The translations under genes were made by a program, and so were the position numbers. Of a stretch of DNA of 7,113 bases, positions 1 through 6,191 are shown in pieces. Where the stretch lies: NCBI GenBank assembly GCA_023423415.1, contig JAFAFP010000227.1, positions 1-7,113 on the forward strand, in the 5' to 3' direction. The DNA is from Pseudomonadota bacterium. Its GTDB lineage: Bacteria > Pseudomonadota > Alphaproteobacteria > Rhizobiales > Xanthobacteraceae. The notes beneath the pieces are model-generated. The model was not told the DNA's origin. It saw nothing but the letters and a program-made list of their open reading frames with translations, and made no database searches. Each line of letters begins with the position of its first letter. Within the stretch, counting starts at the first letter, position 1.

Positions 1-1887
1 TTACTCAGCCGCCTCCAGTTTGCTGCTATCCGTCTGGAAGCGCGCGCCGAGGCTGCAGGGCGCGCGCACGCCACTGTCCTCGCTCGAAAGATCCTGCCGT
101 GTATCGCCGCACGAGGTCGGCGCGCCGCTTTCCCATTTCGATGCACGCTCGGCGGCTTCCAGCACGCGCAAATAGCTCACCGATTTGAGCTGTTGCTTGG
201 TGTGGGTCTGCGCGCCGTCGCGCATAGCGTTGATGCGGCGGATTTCGAACGGATCGAGGCCGAGCTTTTCGGCAGCGATGTCCAGTGTCGATTCGGTCGC
301 AAATTGCGTCTGTAGCGCACCAAAGGAACGGAAGGCACCTGACGGCGTGTTGTTGGTATAGACGCCATAGGTATCGACCTGAAGATTCTCGATGGCGTAA
401 GGCCCAGCACCGAGAATCGCCGCCTTGCGCATCACCCCTTCGGTCGAAAGCCCATAGGCGCCGCCGTCGCAGATCATCGTCAGCGACATTGCCTGGATAC
501 GCCCATCGCGCGTCAGCCCCATCCGCACCGTGGTGCGCGACGGGTGGCGCTTGGCCGTGACGGCGATGGATTCTTCGCGCGTAAAGACCAGTCGCACCGG
601 ACGATGCGTCTTCATCGCCATCAGGGCGAGCATACCCTGATAAATCATGTCTTCCTTGCCGCCGAAACCGCCGCCGACCGGCGACATGATGAAGCGCACC
701 TTGTTAATCGGCTTGGCGATGATCTTCGCCAGCATATGCCGATGGTGCGTGATGTTCTGGCTCGGCGAGATGATGGTGACGACGCCGTCGTGATCGACAT
801 AGCCGAGCCCGGCTTCCGGCTCCAGATACGCATGCTCGATCGCCTGCGTATCGTAGTCCTGCTCGACCACGAGGTCGGAGCGCGCAAACCCTGCTTCGAT
901 GTCTCCCTTGCGGATCGGGATATGCTTGGTGAGATTGTCCGGTGCGTAGTCGTGCAGCACCGGCGCACCGTGCTGCATCGCCTGCTCGGGATCGAACACG
1001 GCGGGGAGCGGTTTGTAGACAACCTTGATCTTCGACAGCGCGAGACGCGCCGTCACAAGATCCTCCGCCGCAACCGCCGCAACCGCTTCGCCGACATAGC
1101 GGACCTTGCCGCGCGCCATGACCGGCTGGTCGTGCACGAAAACGCCGAAATTATCTTCGCCCGGCACGTCGTTGCAGGTGATGACGCCCTCGACGCCGTC
1201 CATCGCCTCGGCTTCGGATGTATCGATCGATTCAATAATCGCATGTGGGTGCGGCGAGCGCAGCACCTGCATGTGCAACATGCCCGGCATCGTCATGTCG
1301 CCCGCGTATTTTAATGCTCCTGAAACCTTGCTCGGAGCATCCAGACGACGGATATTCACGCCGATATAGCGGCCTTCCTCGACCTCTTCCTCCAGCAGAG
1401 CAGTGGCCGGTAGCCGACCGTTCTGCACATCGCGCGCCAGTTCGACCGCATCGAAGATTTTCTGGTAGCCGGTGCAGCGGCAGATGTTCCCGCCCAGCCG
1501 CTCCTTGATCTCTTCGCGGTCGGCGAACGGATTGATTCGCAGCGCCGAGGTCGCCGCCATCACCATGCCGGGGATGCAATAGCCGCATTGGCTGGCGCCG
1601 GTCTTGTGAAAGGCTTTCTGCAGCAGCGACAGCTCGCCCTTGTGCGCGAGGCCCTCGACCGTTTCGATCAGTGCTCCTTGCGCCTTGCCGACCGGCAGCA
1701 TGCAGGACTTCATCAGCACGCCATCGACGAAGACTGAACACGCACCGCACTCGCCGGCGCCACAACCGTCCTTGGTGCCGGTGAGGTGCATGTCCTCACG
1801 CAGGAAATCCAGCAGGCGCAGATGCGGCTGCGCGTTGCGCGCAATCTTGCGGCCGTTGAGCGTGGCCTCGATGCGAAGCTCAGGCAT
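1..1887 (-). CDS. Fused [2Fe-2S] and N-terminal molybdopterin-binding subunit of a xanthine dehydrogenase-family molybdenum hydroxylase, lacking the C-terminal Mo domain
   Basis: Member of the xanthine dehydrogenase/aldehyde oxidase family, which hydroxylates aldehydes, purines, aromatic or heterocyclic compounds with water as oxygen donor. Residues 1-155 are the Fe-S part: a plant-type ferredoxin cluster with C42, C47, C50 and C62, then a helical cluster with C101, C104, C136 and C138 (QCGYC, ICRC). Residues about 184-295 are the a/b hammerhead domain, and about 318-580 the first Mo-cofactor domain, with GGGFGGKED at 405-413 and AFRSFGALQ at 518-526. The protein ends at 628; Fe-S/Mo fusions usually run to roughly 900 or more. 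The second Mo domain, with the catalytic glutamate, is absent, and residues about 586-628 resemble nothing I know. The start ATG overlaps the FAD gene end (ATGCCTGA, 8 bases), which suggests translational coupling; GGAAG lies just upstream. The stop is TAA at the window edge. It is either a split subunit completed further left or a truncated gene. Substrate unknown. Confidence 0.9.
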   Translation of the reverse strand: MPELRIEATLNGRKIARNAQPHLRLLDFLREDMHLTGTKDGCGAGECGACSVFVDGVLMKSCMLPVGKAQGALIETVEGLAHKGELSLLQKAFHKTGASQCGYCIPGMVMAATSALRINPFADREEIKERLGGNICRCTGYQKIFDAVELARDVQNGRLPATALLEEEVEEGRYIGVNIRRLDAPSKVSGALKYAGDMTMPGMLHMQVLRSPHPHAIIESIDTSEAEAMDGVEGVITCNDVPGEDNFGVFVHDQPVMARGKVRYVGEAVAAVAAEDLVTARLALSKIKVVYKPLPAVFDPEQAMQHGAPVLHDYAPDNLTKHIPIRKGDIEAGFARSDLVVEQDYDTQAIEHAYLEPEAGLGYVDHDGVVTIISPSQNITHHRHMLAKIIAKPINKVRFIMSPVGGGFGGKEDMIYQGMLALMAMKTHRPVRLVFTREESIAVTAKRHPSRTTVRMGLTRDGRIQAMSLTMICDGGAYGLSTEGVMRKAAILGAGPYAIENLQVDTYGVYTNNTPSGAFRSFGALQTQFATESTLDIAAEKLGLDPFEIRRINAMRDGAQTHTKQQLKSVSYLRVLEAAERASKWESGAPTSCGDTRQDLSSEDSGVRAPCSLGARFQTDSSKLEAAE

Positions 1888-2800
1888 AGGCGGCTTCCAT
1901 GTCAGGGGTCAGAAGATCGGCGGTGGCGCCGGCGCGCTGCGCGGCATTGAACAGTCCGCGCAACATGAAGCCGCGCACGACATCGCGGCGATAATCCTGA
2001 CGCGTACGCGAACGAACGAGGCTAACAGGCATCTCGGCGGCTTGCTCCAGCCGGCTGGCCGTGAGCGGGCCGGACGTGAGAAACTGTTCCACGTCATGCA
2101 GACGCACCGGAACGGGGCCGATGCCGCCAATCGCGAGCCGCACATCCTTGCAGGCGCGGCCGCTCGCATCGAGCTTCACCAGAGCCGCGAGACACACGGT
2201 TGAAATGACCAGCGAACGGCGATGACCGACCTTCTCGAAACTGCCGCCGTAGCCGGGCAACGGCTCGCATTCGATAGCGATCAGAATTTCATCTTCCGCG
2301 ATTTTTGCCTGTCCCGGACCGACAATAAACTCGTCGATCGGCAGCTTACGCGTTTCAATTCGGCCATTCTTGCGCGAAGCAAGCTCAATGACAGCATCAT
2401 GCGCAAACAGCGGTGGGGTCGCATCGGCCGCAGGCGATGCATTCACGACATTGCCGCCGACGGTCGCGGATTCGCGAAGCTGATCGTCGGCAAACCAGAT
2501 CGCGCAACGCGGCATCGCCGGCATCACACGGCCGAGCGCAGCGTCATCAAGAAAGCGCTGGATCGCAGTGGCTGCGCCGAGCCGTACGCGGCTGCCGTCA
2601 ACGGCCTTCTCGCGCAACTCCGGAATCCGGGTGACATCGATCAGGACGGGAATATGCACGTCCCCGGCGCGGCCTTCGCGCGCCCAGGGGAGCAAGTCAG
2701 TCGCGCCGGCAATCAGCCGATAATGCCCGAGATGCGCTTCGATCATATCGAATGCGTCATCGAGCGATTTCGGCGTCAGATAGGTGTCGCAGAGAAGCAT
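1880..2800 (-). CDS. FAD-binding subunit of the molybdenum hydroxylase (CoxM/XdhB/HcrB-like)
   Basis: A 306-residue flavoprotein subunit, the normal length for the separate FAD subunit of molybdenum hydroxylases. It takes electrons from the Fe-S clusters of its partner and passes them to the final acceptor. Two FAD pyrophosphate-binding stretches are visible: LIAGATDLLP at 29-38 (family form usually AGGTDLL, so Gly is replaced by Ala) and ATVGGNVVNASPAAD at 112-126. Residues 8-180 form the PCMH-type FAD domain; the rest is the C-terminal CO-dehydrogenase flavoprotein domain, with HRRSLVIS at 193-200 and the typical final helix RRDVVRGFMLRGLF at 271-284. The TDLLP form recalls 4-hydroxybenzoyl-CoA reductase beta subunits more than CO dehydrogenase (AGGQS), but is not enough to assign a substrate. 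The start ATG has AAGG 7 bases upstream. The gene overlaps the Fe-S/Mo gene by 8 bases, so the two are surely co-expressed. Confidence 0.92.
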   Translation of the reverse strand: MLLCDTYLTPKSLDDAFDMIEAHLGHYRLIAGATDLLPWAREGRAGDVHIPVLIDVTRIPELREKAVDGSRVRLGAATAIQRFLDDAALGRVMPAMPRCAIWFADDQLRESATVGGNVVNASPAADATPPLFAHDAVIELASRKNGRIETRKLPIDEFIVGPGQAKIAEDEILIAIECEPLPGYGGSFEKVGHRRSLVISTVCLAALVKLDASGRACKDVRLAIGGIGPVPVRLHDVEQFLTSGPLTASRLEQAAEMPVSLVRSRTRQDYRRDVVRGFMLRGLFNAAQRAGATADLLTPDMEAAYA

Positions 2801-2821
2801 CGTTTCGCCTTGCTTCGTCGA

Positions 2822-2848
2822 CTCCCGCTTCCCTTACGGGGGAGAGGG
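2822..2848. repeat. Possible dispersed intergenic repeat of Rhizobiales type
   Basis: The stretch CCCGCTTCCCTTACGGGGG followed by AGAGGG resembles the short C-rich/G-rich elements (CCCCTTGCGGGGGAGAGG style) often found between genes in Bradyrhizobium and relatives. It can fold weakly, CCC pairing with GGG around TTAC. Recognition is from memory; copy number in the genome is unknown. Confidence 0.4.
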
Positions 2849-2855
2849 CCAGGAA

Positions 2856-2871
2856 GGTCGATTGATCGACC
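2856..2871. repeat. Short inverted repeat GGTCGAT-TG-ATCGACC
   Basis: A 7+7 base dyad with a 2-base centre in the gap upstream of the FAD subunit gene, about 55 bases before its start. It could be a small hairpin (6-base stem, 4-base loop) or a protein-binding site. It could also simply belong to the mosaic of repeats here. No function can be assigned. Confidence 0.4.
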
Positions 2872-2880
2872 ATTTTCTCT

Positions 2881-2952
2881 GTCATGGCCGGGCTTGACCC
2901 GGCCATCCATCAAGCGAAAAAGATGGATGCGCGGGTCAGGCCCGCGCATGAC
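2881..2952. repeat. Pair of inverted REP-like palindromes (BIME-like element)
   Basis: Two 31-base units, 2881-2911 and 2922-2952, face each other across a 10-base A-rich spacer (AAGCGAAAAA). Each folds alone: ATGGCCGGG/CCCGGCCAT around CTTGA at 2884-2906, and ATGCGCGGG/CCCGCGCAT around TCAGG at 2927-2949, both perfect 9-base stems with 5-base loops. In the same orientation the units differ at 5 of 31 positions; 4 of these are the GC-to-CG swaps on both sides of the stem, which keep pairing, and the fifth is in the loop. The TCATGGCCGGGCTTGACCCG style is familiar from intergenic regions of Bradyrhizobium and Rhodopseudomonas. The element begins 7 bases past the alcohol dehydrogenase stop and probably limits read-through or protects the mRNA 3' end. 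Confidence 0.85.
2917..2949 (-). terminator. Possible intrinsic terminator after the alcohol dehydrogenase gene
   Basis: Read on the minus strand, the 9-base GC-rich stem of the REP unit at 2927-2949 is followed, after CCATC, by TTTTT (2921-2917). Stem plus T-run resembles a rho-independent terminator, though the T-run is short and displaced by 5 bases. It lies between the alcohol dehydrogenase and the FAD subunit gene, so it could lower expression of the molybdenum hydroxylase relative to the upstream genes. Confidence 0.4.
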
Positions 2953-2959
2953 GCATCGA

Positions 2960-4126
2960 CTACTCCGCCGCCACGCGCTGCACCGCGCCCGGCTTCATCT
3001 TCACCACCACTTTGATCGCATCTTCCACGCGATCCTTCGCATAGCGGATCGCCGTCGGCAGATCTTCCAGCGCGAAGGTGTGAGTGTGGATCTTGGTAGC
3101 GTCGAAGCGCTTCTGCTTCATGAAGGCTTCAGCGCGATGCGTCGCACTCTTTCCCTCGCCGCGAATGCCGTAGATGTAGATGTTGTTGCGGACGATATGG
3201 GCGATATCGACCGAGGCTTCGCCATGCGGGAAGGCGGCGAGGCACACCTTGCCGCCGCGATTGACCATCTTGAGCGCCTCGTTGACGGCGTTCGGCGCCG
3301 CCGAGCATTCGACAACGTAATCAACGCCCTTGCCGCCGTTCAGGTCCTTCACCGCCTGCACGACGTCATTCACCTTGCGGATATTGACGACGTGATCGGC
3401 GCCCAGTTCCTTGCCGATCTGCAGACGGTTGTCGCGTGTGCCAGTCAAAATAACCGGTTGCGCGCCCATCGCCTTCGCAACGGCCACGCCGAGCAGCCCG
3501 ATCGGACCCGGTCCCGTGACCACAACGCTTTCGCCGGCGACAAGGCCGCCAAGTTCAGTCAAGCCGTACATGGCCGTGCCGGCGGTCACCACCAGCGTTG
3601 CTTCCTCGTCAGACATGTCGTCAGGGATCGCGACCAGCGTGTTGATATTGTTGACCTGGTATTCGGCAAAGCCGCCATCGGTGGTGAAGCCGTTAGCGCG
3701 ATGCCCCTTATCGACGTCGCCGTAGTTCAGTCCATAGTTGTGGCAGGACGTATACATGCCCTCGCGGCAGCGCTTGCACTGTCCGCAACCGGCATGAATT
3801 TCGACAGTGATGCGCTGGCCGATCTTGTATTCATCCACGCCCGGTCCGAGCGCGACGACTGTGCCCATATATTCGTGGCCCGGCGTCCAGTTCTTATTGT
3901 AGGGCAAGCCACCTTCGATCATCGCCGGCGGACCATGATAGATGATTTCAAGGTCGGTGGCGCAGATCGCGACCGCATCAATGCGCACCAACACTTCGGC
4001 CTTCTTTGGCACCGGAATCTTCTTATCGACGAGTTTCAACTCGCCGGGATCGCCGAGCACCCACGCTCTCATGGTGTCGGGAATCGGAAAATCCTTGCTC
4101 GTCTTTACGCCAGCCGGTGCGTACAT
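2960..4126 (-). CDS. Zinc-dependent medium-chain alcohol dehydrogenase (threonine/sorbitol dehydrogenase-like)
   Basis: A cytoplasmic MDR-superfamily enzyme of 388 residues that should oxidise an alcohol to an aldehyde or ketone with NAD(P)+. The catalytic-zinc region shows C55 with T57 and D58 (AICATD) and the GHE motif at 83-85; E155 in GGFAEYQV sits where the sorbitol/threonine dehydrogenases carry a conserved glutamate. The structural zinc site is complete: C114, C117, C120 and C128. The Rossmann fold begins with VVVTGPGPIGLLG at 201-213. The N-terminal end is about 18 residues longer than in typical relatives, which start near MRAWVLG (M19); the first ATG is preferred because AGGAGAG stands 7 bases before it, whereas M19 has no ribosome site. 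It follows the IclR gene by 39 bases on the same strand, so the two are probably co-transcribed. Family certain; substrate not readable. Confidence 0.93.
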   Translation of the reverse strand: MYAPAGVKTSKDFPIPDTMRAWVLGDPGELKLVDKKIPVPKKAEVLVRIDAVAICATDLEIIYHGPPAMIEGGLPYNKNWTPGHEYMGTVVALGPGVDEYKIGQRITVEIHAGCGQCKRCREGMYTSCHNYGLNYGDVDKGHRANGFTTDGGFAEYQVNNINTLVAIPDDMSDEEATLVVTAGTAMYGLTELGGLVAGESVVVTGPGPIGLLGVAVAKAMGAQPVILTGTRDNRLQIGKELGADHVVNIRKVNDVVQAVKDLNGGKGVDYVVECSAAPNAVNEALKMVNRGGKVCLAAFPHGEASVDIAHIVRNNIYIYGIRGEGKSATHRAEAFMKQKRFDATKIHTHTFALEDLPTAIRYAKDRVEDAIKVVVKMKPGAVQRVAAE

Positions 4127-4165
4127 ATCGCGTCTCTCCTCGGAAAATCTGAGTATCTTTTTTCG

Positions 4166-5032
4166 TCAGGATATCTTGGCCGCGAGCGGCTTGAGCGAAC
4201 CGGGCTCGCCAAGCTCAGCCGATAGCGCACCAGCCGCCGCAATCACTTCCTGCTGCATCAGCGCGAGGTGCTCCTCTGTTGCCCGCATCGCCGGAGCCGA
4301 GGCGCTGATCGCGCCGACGACAGCGCCAGCATGATCGCGAATGGCCGCACCAACGCAGATCACACCTGGTTGGAACTCTTCCTGATCCATCGCATAGCCA
4401 TTGCGACGCACATGCCGAAGCTCCTCGATCAATCCGTCGAAATCGCCGATGGTCTTGTCGGTGAAGCGTTTCAGATCGTGCGCCGCGACCATGCGACGGA
4501 TCTGCTCCTCCGGCAGCCAGGCGAGCATTGCCTTGCCGGTGGCCGTTGCATGCGGCGCATCGCTACGACCCACCATTCCGGTATCGACGCGCACCGCATG
4601 ACGCGCTTCGCGCTTCACCAGGGTGACGATGTTGTCGCTTTGCAAAACGGCAAGATGAACCGTTTCGCCGGTAAGCTCGTTGATCCGGTCTATGTGAAGT
4701 TGCGCGCGGCGCGGCAAATCAACCTGACGCAAACAGGCGTGCCCGAGATAAAGCACGCGCGCACCGAGCGCGTAAGAACGGCGACCCGGAACCTTGGCGA
4801 CATAGCCCCAATTCACCAGGGTCGAGAGAAGATGGTGGCAAGTCGAGACATTCAGGCAAGTGCGCCGCGATAAATCCGTCAGTGACGCTTCACCGCCCGC
4901 CTCCGCGAGCGCCTCGAGCAACGACAACGCGCGGTCGACCGATTGAATACTGCCGCGATGCGGCGTTTTTGCGCTGCCATTCGTTATGGAATGCGCAAGC
5001 GGAATCGAACTGACTGCAGCAGCATCCGACAT
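4166..5032 (-). CDS. IclR-family transcriptional regulator
   Basis: A 288-residue DNA-binding regulator of the IclR family, whose members act as repressors or activators of catabolic genes and bind small organic ligands. Residues 29-91 form the winged helix-turn-helix (SVDRALSLLEAL, then SLTDLSRRTCLNVSTCHHLLSTL, wing GRRSYALG). Residues about 105-275 form the effector domain, with ATGKAMLAWLP at 164-174 and GVICVGAAIRDHAGAVVGAISASAP at 223-247 marking the ligand pocket and dimer region (both positions approximate to the family pattern). The first 28 residues are a Ser/Ala-rich leader outside any domain. AGAGGA lies 6 bases before the ATG. The alcohol dehydrogenase follows 39 bases downstream, the likely target operon. 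A palindrome about 86 bases upstream of the start is a candidate binding site, suggesting autoregulation. The ligand is unknown. Confidence 0.94.
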   Translation of the reverse strand: MSDAAAVSSIPLAHSITNGSAKTPHRGSIQSVDRALSLLEALAEAGGEASLTDLSRRTCLNVSTCHHLLSTLVNWGYVAKVPGRRSYALGARVLYLGHACLRQVDLPRRAQLHIDRINELTGETVHLAVLQSDNIVTLVKREARHAVRVDTGMVGRSDAPHATATGKAMLAWLPEEQIRRMVAAHDLKRFTDKTIGDFDGLIEELRHVRRNGYAMDQEEFQPGVICVGAAIRDHAGAVVGAISASAPAMRATEEHLALMQQEVIAAAGALSAELGEPGSLKPLAAKIS

Positions 5033-5093
5033 GACGTTTCCTCTGACAGCTTGTTTTGTTTGTTGCGTAAAGGAAACGGCGATACCGGACGAG

Positions 5094-5099
5094 TGTCAA
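5094..5099 (-). promoter_or_regulatory. Candidate -35 element for the iclR-adh transcript
   Basis: The minus strand carries a perfect TTGACA 61 bases before the iclR start codon. At the standard 17-base spacing the -10 hexamer would be TTTCCT, a poor match, so an activator or a relaxed alphaproteobacterial promoter would be needed. Position between the AT-rich palindrome and the gene makes it plausible; the start point is unproven. Confidence 0.35.
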
Positions 5100-5117
5100 G
5101 ACTTTTTCGAATTGATA

Positions 5118-5133
5118 AATATGATTTCATATT
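5118..5133. promoter_or_regulatory. AT-rich palindrome, candidate IclR operator
   Basis: AATATGA-TT-TCATATT is a perfect 7+7 base dyad with a 2-base centre, in the 132-base gap between dctP and iclR. On the minus strand its core reads TATGAAATCATA, which resembles the GGAAATNATTTCC style of E. coli IclR sites. It lies 18 bases upstream of the TTGACA, an activator-like position, within the most AT-rich part of the window. Binding by the neighbouring IclR protein is inference from position and symmetry. Confidence 0.5.
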
Positions 5134-5164
5134 ACGAAAAAACTGAACTCCATCGATGCAGATA

Positions 5165-6094
5165 TCAGCCGTCGATGCTTCGAAACATCTCCGGCCCATA
5201 AGTTTCTTTGGCGTCGGCCAACATCGGCGAAACCGCTCGCACAAAGCCGTCATGCTCGGCCGGCGTCAGCTCTTCGACCTGACACCCTTGCAGCTCGATC
5301 GCGCGCCGCGCCTCCAACTCTTCTTCGATTGCGAGCGCCCGCTGAAACACGACAGCATCAGCAGCAGCACGGCGCATCGCGTCCTGCAGCGGGTTCGGCC
5401 ATGAATCGAACTGCGTGCGACAGATGAAAATGGGGCGCGAAATGTAGAAGTGACCCGTGAGCGTGTGAAAGTGATGATATTTATGCGCGCCATACGTCAC
5501 GGTGTTTGCAAGCGGATTTTCCTGCGCATCGATCTTTCCAGCAACGATCGCCGCCAGCGCCTCCGTCAAGTCCCAACGCAATGGCTGCGCTCCCAGCAAA
5601 TCGAAAGTTCGCACCTGCACGTCGCTCGGCAGCACGCGAATGGTCATGCCGGCGAGATCGGCCGGTGAGCGAACCGGACGCACGCGATTTGAGATGTGGC
5701 GGAATCCGTTCTCAAACCAGCCGACGATCCGGTAGCCGGCGCGATCCTCGATCTTCTGCGCTAGCGTTGCGCCGAGCACACCATCCATCGTGCCCCGCGC
5801 TTGATCCTTGCTTGAGAACAAAAACGGCAGATCGACGAAGCCGAGCTCCGGCACGCGATCGGTCAGATAGCTCGACGACTGATAACCGAGCGAGAGCACG
5901 CCGCTTTCGACCAGCCAGAGGATATCCTCCGAGCGATAGCCGAACTCCATGATGTTCCAGACATACTTGATATCCACCTGATCGCCGAATTCTGCTTTCA
6001 GCCGATCACCGATGAAGACCAGCGCCTTGCTGAAACAGGTATCGGCGGGACCGTAGCCGCCCATGCGAATCTGGATCGCATTCGTTTTGCTCAT
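5165..6094 (-). CDS. DctP-family TRAP transporter solute-binding protein, without signal peptide
   Basis: A 309-residue protein with the TRAP solute-binding fold across residues 7-300. Family marks: IQIRMGGYGPAD at the first strand, VPELGFVDLPFLF at 81-93, GFRHISNRVRPVRSPADLAGM at 130-150, R153 in TIRV (the arginine that normally binds the ligand carboxylate), and DAQENPLAN at 189-197. Classical members are exported and feed organic acids to DctQM membrane subunits. Here the N-terminus (MSKTNAIQIRM) goes straight into the mature fold, with no basic or hydrophobic leader. The frame is open for 25 more codons upstream but has no ATG, GTG or TTG, so no longer start is available. AAAGG stands 10 bases before the ATG. 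No DctQ or DctM gene is in the window. It may be a cytoplasmic ligand-binding protein. It precedes iclR by 132 bases on the same strand and diverges from aroE. Confidence 0.88.
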   Translation of the reverse strand: MSKTNAIQIRMGGYGPADTCFSKALVFIGDRLKAEFGDQVDIKYVWNIMEFGYRSEDILWLVESGVLSLGYQSSSYLTDRVPELGFVDLPFLFSSKDQARGTMDGVLGATLAQKIEDRAGYRIVGWFENGFRHISNRVRPVRSPADLAGMTIRVLPSDVQVRTFDLLGAQPLRWDLTEALAAIVAGKIDAQENPLANTVTYGAHKYHHFHTLTGHFYISRPIFICRTQFDSWPNPLQDAMRRAAADAVVFQRALAIEEELEARRAIELQGCQVEELTPAEHDGFVRAVSPMLADAKETYGPEMFRSIDG

Positions 6095-6191
6095 TGCGCA
6101 GTAACCTTTGTCAAAAACTTTTAAGGATGACGTGGCTCGGACGACGTGGGATATCCTGAACCAAACGACTTACCCGGATCGAAGCTTATTC
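6095..6191. promoter_or_regulatory. Divergent intergenic region between dctP and aroE
   Basis: These 97 bases must hold the promoters for both dctP (minus) and aroE (plus). They include an 8-base palindrome GGATATCC at 6149-6156 and a direct repeat GACGTGG at 6129-6135 and 6143-6149, spaced 14 bases. The minus strand has TTGACA (6114-6109), but it is too close to the dctP start to serve as its -35. No convincing -35/-10 pair was found for either gene. Confidence 0.4.

Noticed and set aside
544..1314. A 256-codon plus-strand frame opposite the Fe-S/Mo gene.
   Set aside because: Antisense shadow; the translation is dominated by Arg, His and Asp and matches no family.
1232..1765. A second minus-strand frame of 177 codons inside the Fe-S/Mo gene.
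   Set aside because: It overlaps the well-conserved Fe-S domain in another frame; the Gly/Arg-rich product has no motif.
2222..4225. A 667-codon open frame on the plus strand, opposite the FAD subunit and alcohol dehydrogenase genes.
   Set aside because: It lies antisense to two clearly recognised genes and across the REP element; its translation is Arg/His/Asp-rich with no domain, as expected from the complement of GC-rich genes.
5137..5178. Possible terminator after dctP: CATCGA/TCGATG arms followed on the minus strand by TTTTTT.
   Set aside because: Only a 6-base stem with a 15-base loop, and the T-run starts several bases beyond it; too weak to call.
6109..6114. TTGACA on the minus strand just upstream of dctP.
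   Set aside because: A -10 element at normal spacing would fall inside the dctP coding sequence and reads AGCAAA; it is probably part of the leader next to the ribosome site.
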